Assembly (NCBI RefSeq): GCF_006980715.1
Contig: NZ_SBHN01000024.1
Coordinates: 33,882-97,881 of the forward strand
Reading direction: 5' to 3'
DNA: 64,000 bases
Source: Telmatospirillum sp. J64-1
Lineage (GTDB): Bacteria > Pseudomonadota > Alphaproteobacteria > Rhodospirillales > Magnetospirillaceae
The notes under the pieces were generated by a model that saw only the letters and a list, made by a program, of their open reading frames with translations, was not told the DNA's origin and searched no databases. This document shows, piece by piece, positions 16,762 through 25,580 of this stretch (position 1 is the first letter of the stretch; each line of letters begins with the position of its first letter). A program made the position numbers and the translations under genes.

Positions 16762-17874
16762 ATGGCTGCAATTACCCTGGAAAGCGTCCGCAAGGCGTAT
16801 GGGGACTTTCAGGTCGTGCACGGTATCGACCTGGCGATTGCCGAGGGTGAATTCGTGGTCCTGGTGGGGCCGTCCGGCTGCGGCAAGTCCACCTTGCTGC
16901 GCATGATCGCGGGCCTGGAGGACATCACCTCCGGGACCATCCAGATCGGGAACCGCATGGTCAACCACTTGCCGCCGTCCGAGCGCAACATCGCCATGGT
17001 GTTCCAGGATTACGCGCTCTATCCGCATATGAGCGTGGAGGCCAATATGGGCTTCGGGCTCAGCATGCGCGGCGCCAAGCCCGCCGAGATCAAGCCCCGC
17101 GTGGCCGAGGCCGCGCGCATCCTGAAGATCGAGCCCTTCCTCGAACGCCGCCCGGCCCAATTGTCCGGCGGCCAGCGCCAGCGCGTCGCCATGGGCCGGG
17201 CCATCGTCCGTCATCCCGACGCCTTCCTGTTCGACGAGCCGCTGTCGAACCTGGACGCCTCGCTGCGGATCGAGATGCGCCTGGAAATGGCCAAGCTCCA
17301 TCGCAGCATGCAGGCCACCACCGTCTATGTGACCCATGATCAGGTCGAGGCGATGACGCTCGCCGACCGCATCGTGGTCATGAATGCCGGGCGGGTCGAG
17401 CAGGTGGGGCCGCCGCTGGAACTCTACCGCCGCCCCCAGACCCTTTTCGTCGCGCGCTTCATCGGCAGCCCGACCATGAACACCATGCTCTGTCCGGTCG
17501 AGGCCAGCGCCAACGGCATGGCCCTGCGCCTGCCGCTTCAGGCGGTGCCGGTGCATCTGCCCGGCAATGGCGCGGTGACGGATCAGGTCATCCTGGGCAT
17601 CCGGCCCGAGGACCTGTCGCCCTGTTCCGAATCCGAGGCCTGGTGGACGGGGGAAGTCTCCGTCGTCGAGCATCTGGGCAGCCAGGCCTTCGCCCATGTG
17701 GATGTCGGGGCGGAACGCCTGCTGACCGTCGAATTGTCCCGCGAATCCACTGTCGCGGCGGGCGACCGCCTCAGCCTGCGCGGCTCGCTGCCCCATCTCC
17801 ACCTGTTCCACGCAGAAACCGAACGGCGCCTGTCGGTCGCCACGCCGGAACTGGTGGTTCCCAAGGTCTCGTAG
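16762..17874 (+). CDS. Sugar ABC transporter ATP-binding protein (MalK/UgpC type)
   Basis: 370-residue ATPase with Walker A GPSGCGKST (36-44), Q-loop VFQDYALYPHM, signature LSGGQRQR, Walker B FLFDEPLSNLDA and the H-loop YVTHDQ. A C-terminal TOBE/OB regulatory domain follows (about 240-370), including the VILGIRPEDL motif of the MalK group. The ATG at 16762 is preferred over a GTG one codon earlier because GGAGG lies seven bases before it. It is separate from its permeases, which are on the other strand beyond the GntR gene. It is the only MalK-type ATPase in the window and is assumed to energise them. Confidence 0.94.
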   Translation: MAAITLESVRKAYGDFQVVHGIDLAIAEGEFVVLVGPSGCGKSTLLRMIAGLEDITSGTIQIGNRMVNHLPPSERNIAMVFQDYALYPHMSVEANMGFGLSMRGAKPAEIKPRVAEAARILKIEPFLERRPAQLSGGQRQRVAMGRAIVRHPDAFLFDEPLSNLDASLRIEMRLEMAKLHRSMQATTVYVTHDQVEAMTLADRIVVMNAGRVEQVGPPLELYRRPQTLFVARFIGSPTMNTMLCPVEASANGMALRLPLQAVPVHLPGNGAVTDQVILGIRPEDLSPCSESEAWWTGEVSVVEHLGSQAFAHVDVGAERLLTVELSRESTVAAGDRLSLRGSLPHLHLFHAETERRLSVATPELVVPKVS

Positions 17875-17920
17875 GAAAAAGAGCCGCACTGATTCCGCCC
17901 GGATTCCGCCCGTTCCATTC

Positions 17921-17947
17921 GTCACCCCCGCGAAAGCGGGGGTCCAT
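17921..17947. repeat. Dispersed palindromic repeat, GTCA...TCCATG orientation
   Basis: Hairpin CCCCCGC-GAAA-GCGGGGG flanked by GTCA and TCCATG. It is the inverted partner of the repeat at 17987 and related to the copy at 58773. Confidence 0.85.
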
Positions 17948-17986
17948 GTCGGGGCCCAACGGGATATGTACCGTTAAAAAGCGGCT

Positions 17987-18016
17987 TCATGGATTCCCGC
18001 TTTCGCGGGAATGACG
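17987..18016. repeat. Dispersed palindromic repeat, CATGGA...TGAC orientation
   Basis: Hairpin ATTCCCGC-TTTC-GCGGGAAT with CATGGA on the left and TGACGA on the right, the reverse of the copy at 17921. The pair lies between the convergent ATPase and permease genes and could terminate transcription in both directions. Confidence 0.85.
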
Positions 18017-18032
18017 AGGATGAGGCCCCGCC

Positions 18033-19796
18033 TCAGCGGTGCCAGACGCGGTCCAGGCGGACGAAGCGGTTGACGCCGATGAGCAGCAGCACGGTCATCA
18101 GGATGATCAGGGTGCTGACCGCATTGACGGTGTTTTCCAGGCTGAAGGTCGCCTCGGCATAGATCCGCACCGGCAGGGTCTGCATGCGGGCCGTGGTCAG
18201 GAAGGCCGTGACCGTCACCTCCCCGAAGGAAATCAGGAAGCCGATGATCCCCGCCGCCAGCATGCCCGGCGTGAGCTGCGGCAGGATGATGTAGCGCAGA
18301 CGGTCGAAGGGGCCCGCGCCCAATCCGGCCCCGGCCTCTTCCAGGGTCTTGTCCAGCTGCGCGACCGAGGTGCGCAGCAGGGCCAGGGTGAAGGGGGCGA
18401 TCAGCACCACATGCACCGCCAGCAGGCCCAGGAAGGGCGGGATCTCCATGAACCATTGCAGCAGGCGCAGCATGCCCAGGGCGATGGCGATGCCGGGCAG
18501 GGCCAGCGGCAGCATGAACATCGCCATGATGATCTCGCGCCCGGGCAGGGGGTGGCGGGCCAGGGCGAAGGCCGCCGGCAGGCTGAGAGCCAGGGCGACG
18601 ATCACCGAAGCGAAGGCGAGCTGCAGCGACACGATGAAGGCGTCGATGTAGCGGACATTGTCGAAGATCAGCCCGTACCATTTCCAGGTGAAGCCGACGA
18701 AGGTGGCGACCGTGGCCTGCGGGCTGTCGTTGACCGAGCTGACGACCACCAGGACCATGGGGAAGAGCAGCATGGCCATGGATAGCAGAAGCAGCAGCCG
18801 GGCGACCCACGGCCCCAGAGCCTCGATGACGGCGGAGGCGCCATGGGCCAGCGCCGTGGGCAGTTCCAGGCGGGGCAGGGACAGGGGGCGCTTGCCTGAG
18901 GTCCAGGGCATCAGCCGCCCGATCACCCAGCCGATCAGGGCGCTGGCGGCCAGCGAGGCGACGAGCATCAGCATCGCCATGGCCGAGGCCTTGGGGTGGT
19001 TGAGCAGTTGGATGGCCTCTTCGAAGACCACCATGCCGCTGGTCCAGACATTCTTCCCGCCCAGCAGGGTGGCGCTGACATAGGCGGTCGAGGTCATCAG
19101 GAAGACGATGACCAGCCCCGAGCGCAGGCCGGGCAGGGAAAGCGGCAGGATGACGGAGAAGAAGCGCTGGATGGGCGGCGCGCCCAGGCTGGCGGCGGCT
19201 TCCTCGACCCGCCGGTCGACCGATTGCAGCGAGTCGTAGAGCGACATCACCATATAGGGCAGGAAGACCTGGATCAGGGCGACGCCGACCGAGAACCAAT
19301 TGAACAGCAGCCGTGGCTCGGGCAGGCCGAAGAAGGTGACGATCTGGGAGACGACGCCCGCCGGCGAGAGGATCAGCATGATCCCCAGCGAGCGCACCAC
19401 CACATTGGTCAGCAGCGGCACCAGGATCAGCGCGACGCCCGCCGCCCGCCAGCGCGGCGGCAGCCTGACCAGCCATAGGGCGATGGGATAGCCGAGGACG
19501 GCCGAGATCACGGACACGCCCGCCCCCAGCAGCAGCGTGTCGAAGAAGATGGTGCGGTAATAGCCGTCGCCGATGATCAGCCCGTATTGTTCCAGGGACG
19601 GGAGCAGCGACAGCGGCTCGAACAGGTCCGCCGTGGGCTGGAAACTCAGCAGGGTGACCACACCCAGCGGCAGGGCGAAGGCGGCCAGCAGCCAAAGCCC
19701 CAGGGGGGCGACCAGCAGGCCGCCCAGGGCGGACCGCCGCCTCGGCTTGGGCGATGAAATCGCTTCGGTGGAAAGCAGGGCAGCGGTCTGGGTCAT
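18033..19796 (-). CDS. Fused double ABC permease, polyamine/iron type (PotB-PotC-like)
   Basis: 587-residue inner-membrane protein joining two permease domains in one chain. The first half (about 25-300) has an EAA loop VEEAAASLGAPPIQRFFSVILPLSLPGL. The second half (about 330-587) has LEEAGAGLGAGPFDRLRYIILPQLTPGM. Twelve or more hydrophobic helices are visible. Separate PotB and PotC proteins are the usual form for polyamines. Fused versions occur in iron (FbpB-type) and some opine/amine importers. It follows the binding protein gene with a four-base gap and is the last gene of the ATPase-binding protein-permease operon. Confidence 0.92.
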   Translation of the reverse strand: MTQTAALLSTEAISSPKPRRRSALGGLLVAPLGLWLLAAFALPLGVVTLLSFQPTADLFEPLSLLPSLEQYGLIIGDGYYRTIFFDTLLLGAGVSVISAVLGYPIALWLVRLPPRWRAAGVALILVPLLTNVVVRSLGIMLILSPAGVVSQIVTFFGLPEPRLLFNWFSVGVALIQVFLPYMVMSLYDSLQSVDRRVEEAAASLGAPPIQRFFSVILPLSLPGLRSGLVIVFLMTSTAYVSATLLGGKNVWTSGMVVFEEAIQLLNHPKASAMAMLMLVASLAASALIGWVIGRLMPWTSGKRPLSLPRLELPTALAHGASAVIEALGPWVARLLLLLSMAMLLFPMVLVVVSSVNDSPQATVATFVGFTWKWYGLIFDNVRYIDAFIVSLQLAFASVIVALALSLPAAFALARHPLPGREIIMAMFMLPLALPGIAIALGMLRLLQWFMEIPPFLGLLAVHVVLIAPFTLALLRTSVAQLDKTLEEAGAGLGAGPFDRLRYIILPQLTPGMLAAGIIGFLISFGEVTVTAFLTTARMQTLPVRIYAEATFSLENTVNAVSTLIILMTVLLLIGVNRFVRLDRVWHR

Positions 19797-19800
19797 GGCG

Positions 19801-20865
19801 TCAGCTCGTGATTTCGCGGTTGAAGCGCTGGGTCCAGGCCGACTGGTTCTTGACCACCACGTCCCAATCGAAATCGACCAGGGTCGCCACCTGTTCCTCG
19901 CCGACGATCAGTTTTTCCCGCAGGTCGTCGGGCATGGTGATGTTCTTGACGGTGGGGCTGTAATAGATCTCGCGGCTATAGGCGAGCTGGCAGGGTTCGG
20001 ACAGGTGCAGGTTGACCCATTCCTCGGCCAGCTTCTGGTGCGGCGTGCCCTCGGTGATGCAGGCCACGTTCATCGCCACGGCTTGGCCTTCCTCGGGCGT
20101 GGCGATGGCGATGTTGGGATTGCGGCTTTCGGCGTAGGAGCGGGTGAAGCTGCCGAATTCGATGGAAACATCGCCGATCTTCTGGTCGAACATGGTGAAC
20201 AGCTGGTCCTGGCTGCCTTGCAGCGCGGGGAAGGGCTTCAGTTCGGCGATCTTCTTGAAGGCGATGTCGATATCGGTCTCGCTGCCGCCCCAGACCTTGG
20301 CGGTCATCAGCAGGGCCGCCGTGCCCTGGGCGCCGGGATAGGTCGGCCAGATGATGCGGCCGCGCAATTCGGGGCGCCACAAATCCTTCCACGAGGTGAT
20401 CGGCTCCACCTTGGTCTTGTCGTAGACGATGGTTACCGGGTTGAAGGCCACGCCGTAGCCGCCCTGGCGGGCGATGTCGTAGAGATGCTCGTAGGCCGGC
20501 ACGGATTCGCTGGCGGGCTGGGTCACGCGGTCGCGGACGGCCTGGCGGCTTTCGAAGATGTTCAGGTAGATCACGTCGAAGCTGGGGCGGCCGCGTTCGG
20601 CATAGGCGCGGCTGCGGCGGTCGGGAGTGCCGCCCAGCACGAAGTTGATCCTGACGCCGTATTTCTCTTCGAGCGGCTTGGCGATGAATTCCCGTGTGAT
20701 TCGTTCCTGGGCTCCGCCCCAGATGCCGACGGTCAATTCGTCGCCCTTCTTGATCTGGGCATTGGCGGAACGGGTGAAGATTGCCGGTGTCACCAGGGCG
20801 GAGCTTGCCGCCAAAGCGAGTTTTCCGAAGCGACGGCGGGAGATGTTGCTGGAAAAGTCGGTCAT
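19801..20865 (-). CDS. Extracellular solute-binding protein, PotD-like, Tat-exported
   Basis: 354-residue periplasmic binding protein of the spermidine/putrescine/iron group. The N terminus NISRRRFGKLALAASSALVTPAIFTRSANA is a twin-arginine signal (RRRFGK), so it is exported folded. The mature part begins with DELTVGIWGGAQERI and includes PSFDVIYLNIFES and YGVAFNPVTIVYDKTKVEPITSWKDLW, typical of PotD-like proteins. It lies between the ATPase and the fused permease. The ligand is unknown. The neighbouring amide and cyclic-amide hydrolases suggest a nitrogen compound. Confidence 0.92.
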   Translation of the reverse strand: MTDFSSNISRRRFGKLALAASSALVTPAIFTRSANAQIKKGDELTVGIWGGAQERITREFIAKPLEEKYGVRINFVLGGTPDRRSRAYAERGRPSFDVIYLNIFESRQAVRDRVTQPASESVPAYEHLYDIARQGGYGVAFNPVTIVYDKTKVEPITSWKDLWRPELRGRIIWPTYPGAQGTAALLMTAKVWGGSETDIDIAFKKIAELKPFPALQGSQDQLFTMFDQKIGDVSIEFGSFTRSYAESRNPNIAIATPEEGQAVAMNVACITEGTPHQKLAEEWVNLHLSEPCQLAYSREIYYSPTVKNITMPDDLREKLIVGEEQVATLVDFDWDVVVKNQSAWTQRFNREITS

Positions 20866-20881
20866 GTAGTCCTCAACTCCA

Positions 20882-21955
20882 TTAGGCGTGAGCCAGGGGT
20901 TCCGAAAGAAAGGCCACGGCGGAAGAATCGCCGAACAGCCAGATGGCGGCGCCGGTTTCGGGAGGCGTCTCGGAGGAGGGGCGGATGAGGCGGATGGACT
21001 GGCCGGCGGCCTCCACCGTCATTTCCACGTCGTCGCCCAGATAGGTGACTTCCCTGACCTTGGCCTCGGTCATGAAGGGCTGGCTGCGTTCCGGGGGATT
21101 GTGCGACCAGCCGAGGCGGGCGGCGCGCAGCACCATGTGATTGGCGCCCAGCGGCGCGGCTTCCGGCAGGGTGGCGACGAGGCCGCAATCGGCGACGAAG
21201 ACCTTTCCCTCGGGGCCGGGAACGGCTTTCCCCCGCAGCACCGTGCGGGCGCCGAGGAAGGAGGCGGTGAACAGGCGGTGGGGACGTTCCGACAGGGTGA
21301 CCGGCGGCGCGTCCTCGACCAGTTCGCCGCTAGCCATGACCACGATGCGGTCGCTCATGCTCAGGGCTTCGTCCTGGTCATGGGTGACGAACAGGGTGGT
21401 GATGCCCAGTTCCTGCTGGATGCGGCGGATCTCCACGCGCATTTCCGCGCGCAGCGTGGCGTCCAGATTGCTCAGCGGCTCGTCGAGAAGCAGCACGTCG
21501 GGACGGATGACCAGGGCGCGGGCCAGGGCGATGCGTTGCTGCTGCCCGCCCGAAAGTTGCGCGGGATAGCGCTCGGCCAGATGGGCCAGGCCGACGATCT
21601 CCAGCGCCTCGCCGACGCGCTGACGGCGCTCGGCGGACGGCAGGCGGCGCATCTTCAGGCCGAATTCCACGTTGCCGAAGACGGTCATGTGGGGGAACAG
21701 GGCGTAATTCTGGAAGACCATGCCGATATTGCGGCGGTGGGGCGGCTGGCGATGCACCTGCTGGCCATCGATCAGGATCATGCCGCGTGTCGGCTCGATG
21801 AAACCGGCCACCATGCGCAGGGTCGTCGTCTTGCCGCAGCCCGAGGGGCCGAGAAGGCTGACCAGCTGGCCGCGCTCGATCTCGAGGGAAAGGGACTTCA
21901 CGGCAAGCGTCTCGCCGTAGCGCTTTTCCAGACTGACTAAGGACAGATAGCTCAT
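20882..21955 (-). CDS. ABC transporter ATP-binding protein, PotA-like
   Basis: 357-residue ATPase with Walker A GPSGCGKTT (36-44), Q-loop MVFQNYALFPHM, signature LSGGQQQR, Walker B LLLDEPLSNLDA, H-loop FVTHDQDEA and a C-terminal TOBE domain. An open frame reaches 138 bases further upstream, but the ATG at 21955 has GGGAG six bases before it and gives the family N terminus. It is the first gene of the minus-strand polyamine-type ABC operon, divergent from a GntR regulator with a 23-bp operator-like inverted repeat between. Confidence 0.94.
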   Translation of the reverse strand: MSYLSLVSLEKRYGETLAVKSLSLEIERGQLVSLLGPSGCGKTTTLRMVAGFIEPTRGMILIDGQQVHRQPPHRRNIGMVFQNYALFPHMTVFGNVEFGLKMRRLPSAERRQRVGEALEIVGLAHLAERYPAQLSGGQQQRIALARALVIRPDVLLLDEPLSNLDATLRAEMRVEIRRIQQELGITTLFVTHDQDEALSMSDRIVVMASGELVEDAPPVTLSERPHRLFTASFLGARTVLRGKAVPGPEGKVFVADCGLVATLPEAAPLGANHMVLRAARLGWSHNPPERSQPFMTEAKVREVTYLGDDVEMTVEAAGQSIRLIRPSSETPPETGAAIWLFGDSSAVAFLSEPLAHA

Positions 21956-22085
21956 CGTCGCTCCCATAAGTGCTGGAAGCTTCTTCGCAAGCGCTATGCC
22001 AATGCACGGCGGAACGGGGAGAGGGACGGGATTCCGGGAAAGTTCGTTCGCGCAGAAAATATGCACGGATGGTGTGCTTCCGTAA

Positions 22086-22108
22086 TTATGCATATTTTTT
22101 GTGCATAA
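22086..22108. promoter_or_regulatory. Inverted-repeat operator candidate between PotA-like gene and GntR gene
   Basis: Perfect 7-bp arms TTATGCA / TGCATAA separated by nine A/T-rich bases (TATTTTTTG). It lies 130 bases upstream of the ATPase start and 114 bases upstream of the GntR start, in the only AT-rich part of this intergenic region. Probable binding site of the neighbouring regulator. Confidence 0.65.
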
Positions 22109-22221
22109 ATGACCCCATTGTGCGCAATCATGCGCCCGAGGCGTTTTCCGTGGCCTTCGGTTGACACTGCCGGAGGGGTGAGGGATGACTAGGGCCGGCA
22201 GTAAGAAAGAAGGGGCGGAGG

Positions 22222-22971
22222 ATGGTGAAGAAAGGAGGCGTCAAGGCGGTCCTGCCGGACCAGATGCGTCTGGAGTTGGCCGACGACATCCTGACCGGCC
22301 GCATAAAGCCGGGCGCGCGCCTGAGCGAGCAGCATCTGGCGGAGCGGTTCGGCGTCTCCCGGACGCCCGTGCGCGAAGCGCTGAAGCAGCTGGCGGCGAC
22401 GGGGTTGGTGGAAAGCCGCCCCCATTGCGGCGTGGTCGTGGTCGCCATTCCGGCGGATCATTTGGGCGAGATGTTCGAACTGGTCGCCGATCTGGAAGCG
22501 ATTTGCGCCCGCAACGCCGCCATGCGCATGACGCCGCAGGAAAGGCGCGCCTTGCAGGTGATCCACGAGCATAGCCGGGAATGCGTGCTGGCCGGGGATT
22601 TCGAGAGCTATGACGCAATCAATCTAAGCTTCCACGAAGCCATCTTGAAGGGCGCCCATAACCGCTATCTCAGCGATTGCGCCTTCGCCGCCCGTGCCAG
22701 GATCGCCCCGTTCCGCCGCGCGCAATTCCGCTTGCTGGGCCGCCTGTCCCAGTCCTTCGTCGAGCATGACGCCATCATGGATGCCATTCACAAAGGGGAT
22801 GGCGGCGGGGCTGCGTCCTTGATGCTCAAGCATGTGGCCGCCTCGGCCAGCGCCTCCGACAAATATCTGTCCGCCATGCCGGGTCTTCTCGAAGGGGCGG
22901 AGGCCCGGGAGGAAAGGAGCGCCCCCGAAACCGAGGGCGCGAAAGATTGCACACAATACTCAAAAGTGTGA
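22222..22971 (+). CDS. GntR-family transcriptional regulator, FCD subfamily
   Basis: 249-residue regulator. The winged HTH is at about 12-75 (LSEQHLAERFGVSRTPVREALKQLAATGLVE). The FCD domain includes LVADLEAICARNAAMRM, INLSFHEAILKGAHNRYL and the C-terminal HVAASASASDKYLSAMP. The last 25 residues are acidic and variable. It is divergent from the polyamine-type ABC operon and convergent, seven bases apart, with the creatininase-family gene, so it most likely controls uptake and breakdown of that transporter's substrate. Confidence 0.91.
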   Translation: MVKKGGVKAVLPDQMRLELADDILTGRIKPGARLSEQHLAERFGVSRTPVREALKQLAATGLVESRPHCGVVVVAIPADHLGEMFELVADLEAICARNAAMRMTPQERRALQVIHEHSRECVLAGDFESYDAINLSFHEAILKGAHNRYLSDCAFAARARIAPFRRAQFRLLGRLSQSFVEHDAIMDAIHKGDGGGAASLMLKHVAASASASDKYLSAMPGLLEGAEAREERSAPETEGAKDCTQYSKV

Positions 22972-22978
22972 ATAAAAA

Positions 22979-23803
22979 CTAATCAGACTCCTTCGGAAAC
23001 TGTTTCGTTTTTAGGCATTCCAGCGGGAAGCGGGCGACTTCCTCGACCAGTTCCACGAAGCGGGCGGCGGCATGGTCGGCCACCAGCGCGCCTTTCTCGG
23101 CGCTGGCCGCCGTGGCGTCGCCGCAGGCGCCATGGGGATTGAGGTCCTGGGTCTGCCAGCCGAAGCCCACGCGTCCTTCCGGCGTCAGGAAACGATATTC
23201 CCCTTCCATTTCCTCGGAGAGGGAGACGAAATTCAGCGCCTCTTCCATCTTCACCAGATCGGGGCGCAGATGCAGCATCAGCGAGGTTTCCACCGCGCCG
23301 CCATGGATGCCGTGCTTCAGTTCCTCCTTGGTGAAGAGATCAGGCGGCATGCCCATGCGCGACCAGCCGACCGTCACCACGAACATGCCCAGGCGCACGC
23401 GCAGGTCGCGGGCGACGATATCCATGATCTGGGGCTGGCCGCCATGGCTGTTGAGCAGCACCAGGCGGCGGAAGCCGGCACGGTGGACGGATTCGCCGAT
23501 CTCGGTGCAGACCCGCGTCAGCGTCTCGGCCGACAGGGTCAGCGTGCCGGTAAAGCCCAGATGTTCGTTGCTTTTGCCGACCGCCTGCATGGGCAGGACC
23601 AGGGCCTGCATGTCGCCGGGCATCTTCGTCAGGGCCAGGTCCAGCAGGCCCTGGTTGATGCAGGCATCGACATAGACCGGCAGATGCGGGCCGTGCTGTT
23701 CGATGGCGGCGACGGGCAGGATCACCACCGTCCGGTCCTTGTCCATCGTCTCGAAATCGCAGGTGGTCAATTCGTGCCAGTAGCGGCGCGGGGCGAGGCT
23801 CAT
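22979..23803 (-). CDS. Creatininase-family protein (cyclic amide hydrolase-like)
   Basis: 274-residue protein of the creatininase/ArfB/MftE superfamily. The metal ligands are visible: Glu35 and His37 in AAIEQHGPHLPVYVD, Asp46, the LLNSHGGQ block and a later Glu in GIHGGAVETSLML. Family members hydrolyse cyclic amides such as creatinine or formamidopyrimidines, or cleave peptides. It forms a minus-strand pair with the cupin gene 43 bases away (transcribed cupin first), beside the amidase operon. Creatinine itself is only one of several possible substrates. Confidence 0.88.
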   Translation of the reverse strand: MSLAPRRYWHELTTCDFETMDKDRTVVILPVAAIEQHGPHLPVYVDACINQGLLDLALTKMPGDMQALVLPMQAVGKSNEHLGFTGTLTLSAETLTRVCTEIGESVHRAGFRRLVLLNSHGGQPQIMDIVARDLRVRLGMFVVTVGWSRMGMPPDLFTKEELKHGIHGGAVETSLMLHLRPDLVKMEEALNFVSLSEEMEGEYRFLTPEGRVGFGWQTQDLNPHGACGDATAASAEKGALVADHAAARFVELVEEVARFPLECLKTKQFPKESD

Positions 23804-23846
23804 TTCAATACTCCCGTGGAATGGTTTTTCGCGGATTCCTGCCGCT

Positions 23847-24266
23847 TCAGCGGCCTTCGAGCACGGCCAGGTCCTCGGCGTCGAAGCGGGTCGGAATGCC
23901 GTGGCGGATCAGTTCGGCGAAGTCCTGGTTGGGGATCATGGTGGTCAGGCAATACATCTTGCCCTTGCCGGTATTCTCGACCTCATGCACCGAGCCGGCG
24001 GGAAGGACCAGCACGTCCCCGGCCTTGAGCGTGGTCTCGTGGCCGTCGCATCTGGCTTTCCCCTCTCCCTTCAGGACGAAGAACATCTCCTGCGCCGCCG
24101 AATGGCTGTTGGGAGGGGTCTTGCCGCCTTCCTCGAAGATCTCGATCACGGTGATCCAGGGCACGCCGTCGCCCACGGTATCGACGACGATGCCGAAGTA
24201 GTTCGAGTCGTCTTCGGTGATGCGGTAGCAGGGATAATCGGCGAGGGACTTCTTGATCGGCGTCAT
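23847..24266 (-). CDS. Cupin-domain protein
   Basis: 139-residue single-domain cupin. Motif 1 is PPNSHSAAQEMFFVLKGEG and motif 2 is GDVLVLPAGSVHEVEN, so a metal site with two His and one Glu is plausible. Longer upstream readings have no family similarity; the ATG at 24266 starts MTPIKKSLADYP and follows a GAGAG ribosome-binding sequence. It is co-transcribed with the creatininase-family gene and divergent from the amidase operon. A role as isomerase, aminohydrolase or ligand sensor in the same pathway is possible. It is much shorter than ureidoglycine aminohydrolase. Confidence 0.85.
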   Translation of the reverse strand: MTPIKKSLADYPCYRITEDDSNYFGIVVDTVGDGVPWITVIEIFEEGGKTPPNSHSAAQEMFFVLKGEGKARCDGHETTLKAGDVLVLPAGSVHEVENTGKGKMYCLTTMIPNQDFAELIRHGIPTRFDAEDLAVLEGR

Positions 24267-24396
24267 GACGCTCTCTCGGTTTGGGATGCGGATCGCTTTC
24301 TCGCAGCAATGTTCGTGCCACCCCTTTCGATGGGACGGGGCGGCGGATCTGGCATGAAGATTGAATGTCTCCGAAGCGTTTTGTTCAGGAGGAGAC

Positions 24397-25575
24397 ATGA
24401 ACGACCCCCTCAATGCCTTCTGCCCCGGCGCCCAGCCCTCTTTGATGGGACGGCCCGGCGGTCCGCTGTCGGGTCTGAGTTTTGGCGCCAAGGATCTCTT
24501 CGACGTCGAAGGCTGGATTACGGGGGCGGGAAATCCCGACTGGGCGCGGACCCATGCCCCGGCCGAGCACACCGCCTCGGCGGTCTCGGCCCTGCTGGCG
24601 GCGGGCGCGACCCTGGTCGGCAAGACCCAGACGGATGAACTGGCTTACAGCCTGAACGGCGAGAACGCCCATTACGGCACGCCGGTCAATCCCCAGGCGC
24701 CGGAGCGGATCCCCGGCGGCTCGTCCAGCGGATCGGCCTCGGCCGTGGCGGGTGCCCTGGTGGACACGGCGTTGGGTACTGATACCGGCGGTTCCATCCG
24801 CATTCCGGCCTCCTATTGCGGTATCTTCGGCATGCGGCCCAGCCATGGTGTCATCCCGGCCGACGGGCTGGTGCCCTTGGCGCCCAGCTTCGACACGATC
24901 GGCTGGTTCGCCCGCGATGCTTCCATCCTGCGCAAGGTCGGCGAGGCGCTTCTGCCCTCCGGCCGGGGCGGCGTGCCGGTCAAGCGCATCCTGCTCGCCG
25001 AGGATGCCTTCGCCCTGCTCGATGCCCCGGTGCGGGATGCCCTGATCCCGGCGTTGGCCCGTTTCCCCCTGGAGGATTCGGTGATCGTCGCGCCGGAGGG
25101 GCTGGCGGAATGGCTGCCGGTCTTCCGCATCCTCCAGGGATGGGAGATCTGGCAGACCCATGGCGCCTGGATCCGCGCCACCGATCCCGCCTTCGGTCCC
25201 GGCATCCGCGAACGTTTCGACTGGGCCTCCACCATCACCGGGGAACAGGTCGCCGCCGCCCAGGCCAAGCGGGCCGACATTCGTGCCCGGATGGAAGCCC
25301 TGGTGCCGCCGGGAACGGTGTTGTGTCTGCCCAGTGCACCCGGTCCGGCCCCCTTCCTGCGGACGCCGCCCGCCGAGCTGGAAGCCTTCCGCAACCGGGC
25401 GCTCAGTCTGACCTGCATCGCCGGGCTGTCGGGCCTGCCGCAGATTTCCCTACCGGGGGTCAAGGTCGAGGGCTGTCCCATCGGCCTGTCCCTGATCGGC
25501 GCGCGGGGCAGCGATCTTTCCCTGCTGGCCTGCGTCGAGCGCCACAGCCTTCCGCAACCCGCCACCGAGCAGTGA
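24397..25575 (+). CDS. Amidase (amidase signature family)
   Basis: 392-residue cytoplasmic amidase with the Ser-cisSer-Lys triad: Lys32 in SFGAKDLFDV, the glycine/serine stretch GGSSSGSASA (about 107-116) and nucleophile Ser133 in TDTGGSIRIPAS. An open frame runs 36 bases further upstream, but AGGAGG directly precedes the ATG at 24397. At under 400 residues it is shorter than GatA or AtzE/HpxY and nearer to small amidases such as AMI1. It is the first gene of a plus-strand hydrolase operon: amidase, RutB-like hydrolase, CocE, HpxZ-like, HpxW-like. Confidence 0.92.
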   Translation: MNDPLNAFCPGAQPSLMGRPGGPLSGLSFGAKDLFDVEGWITGAGNPDWARTHAPAEHTASAVSALLAAGATLVGKTQTDELAYSLNGENAHYGTPVNPQAPERIPGGSSSGSASAVAGALVDTALGTDTGGSIRIPASYCGIFGMRPSHGVIPADGLVPLAPSFDTIGWFARDASILRKVGEALLPSGRGGVPVKRILLAEDAFALLDAPVRDALIPALARFPLEDSVIVAPEGLAEWLPVFRILQGWEIWQTHGAWIRATDPAFGPGIRERFDWASTITGEQVAAAQAKRADIRARMEALVPPGTVLCLPSAPGPAPFLRTPPAELEAFRNRALSLTCIAGLSGLPQISLPGVKVEGCPIGLSLIGARGSDLSLLACVERHSLPQPATEQ

Positions 25576-25580
25576 CCGCC

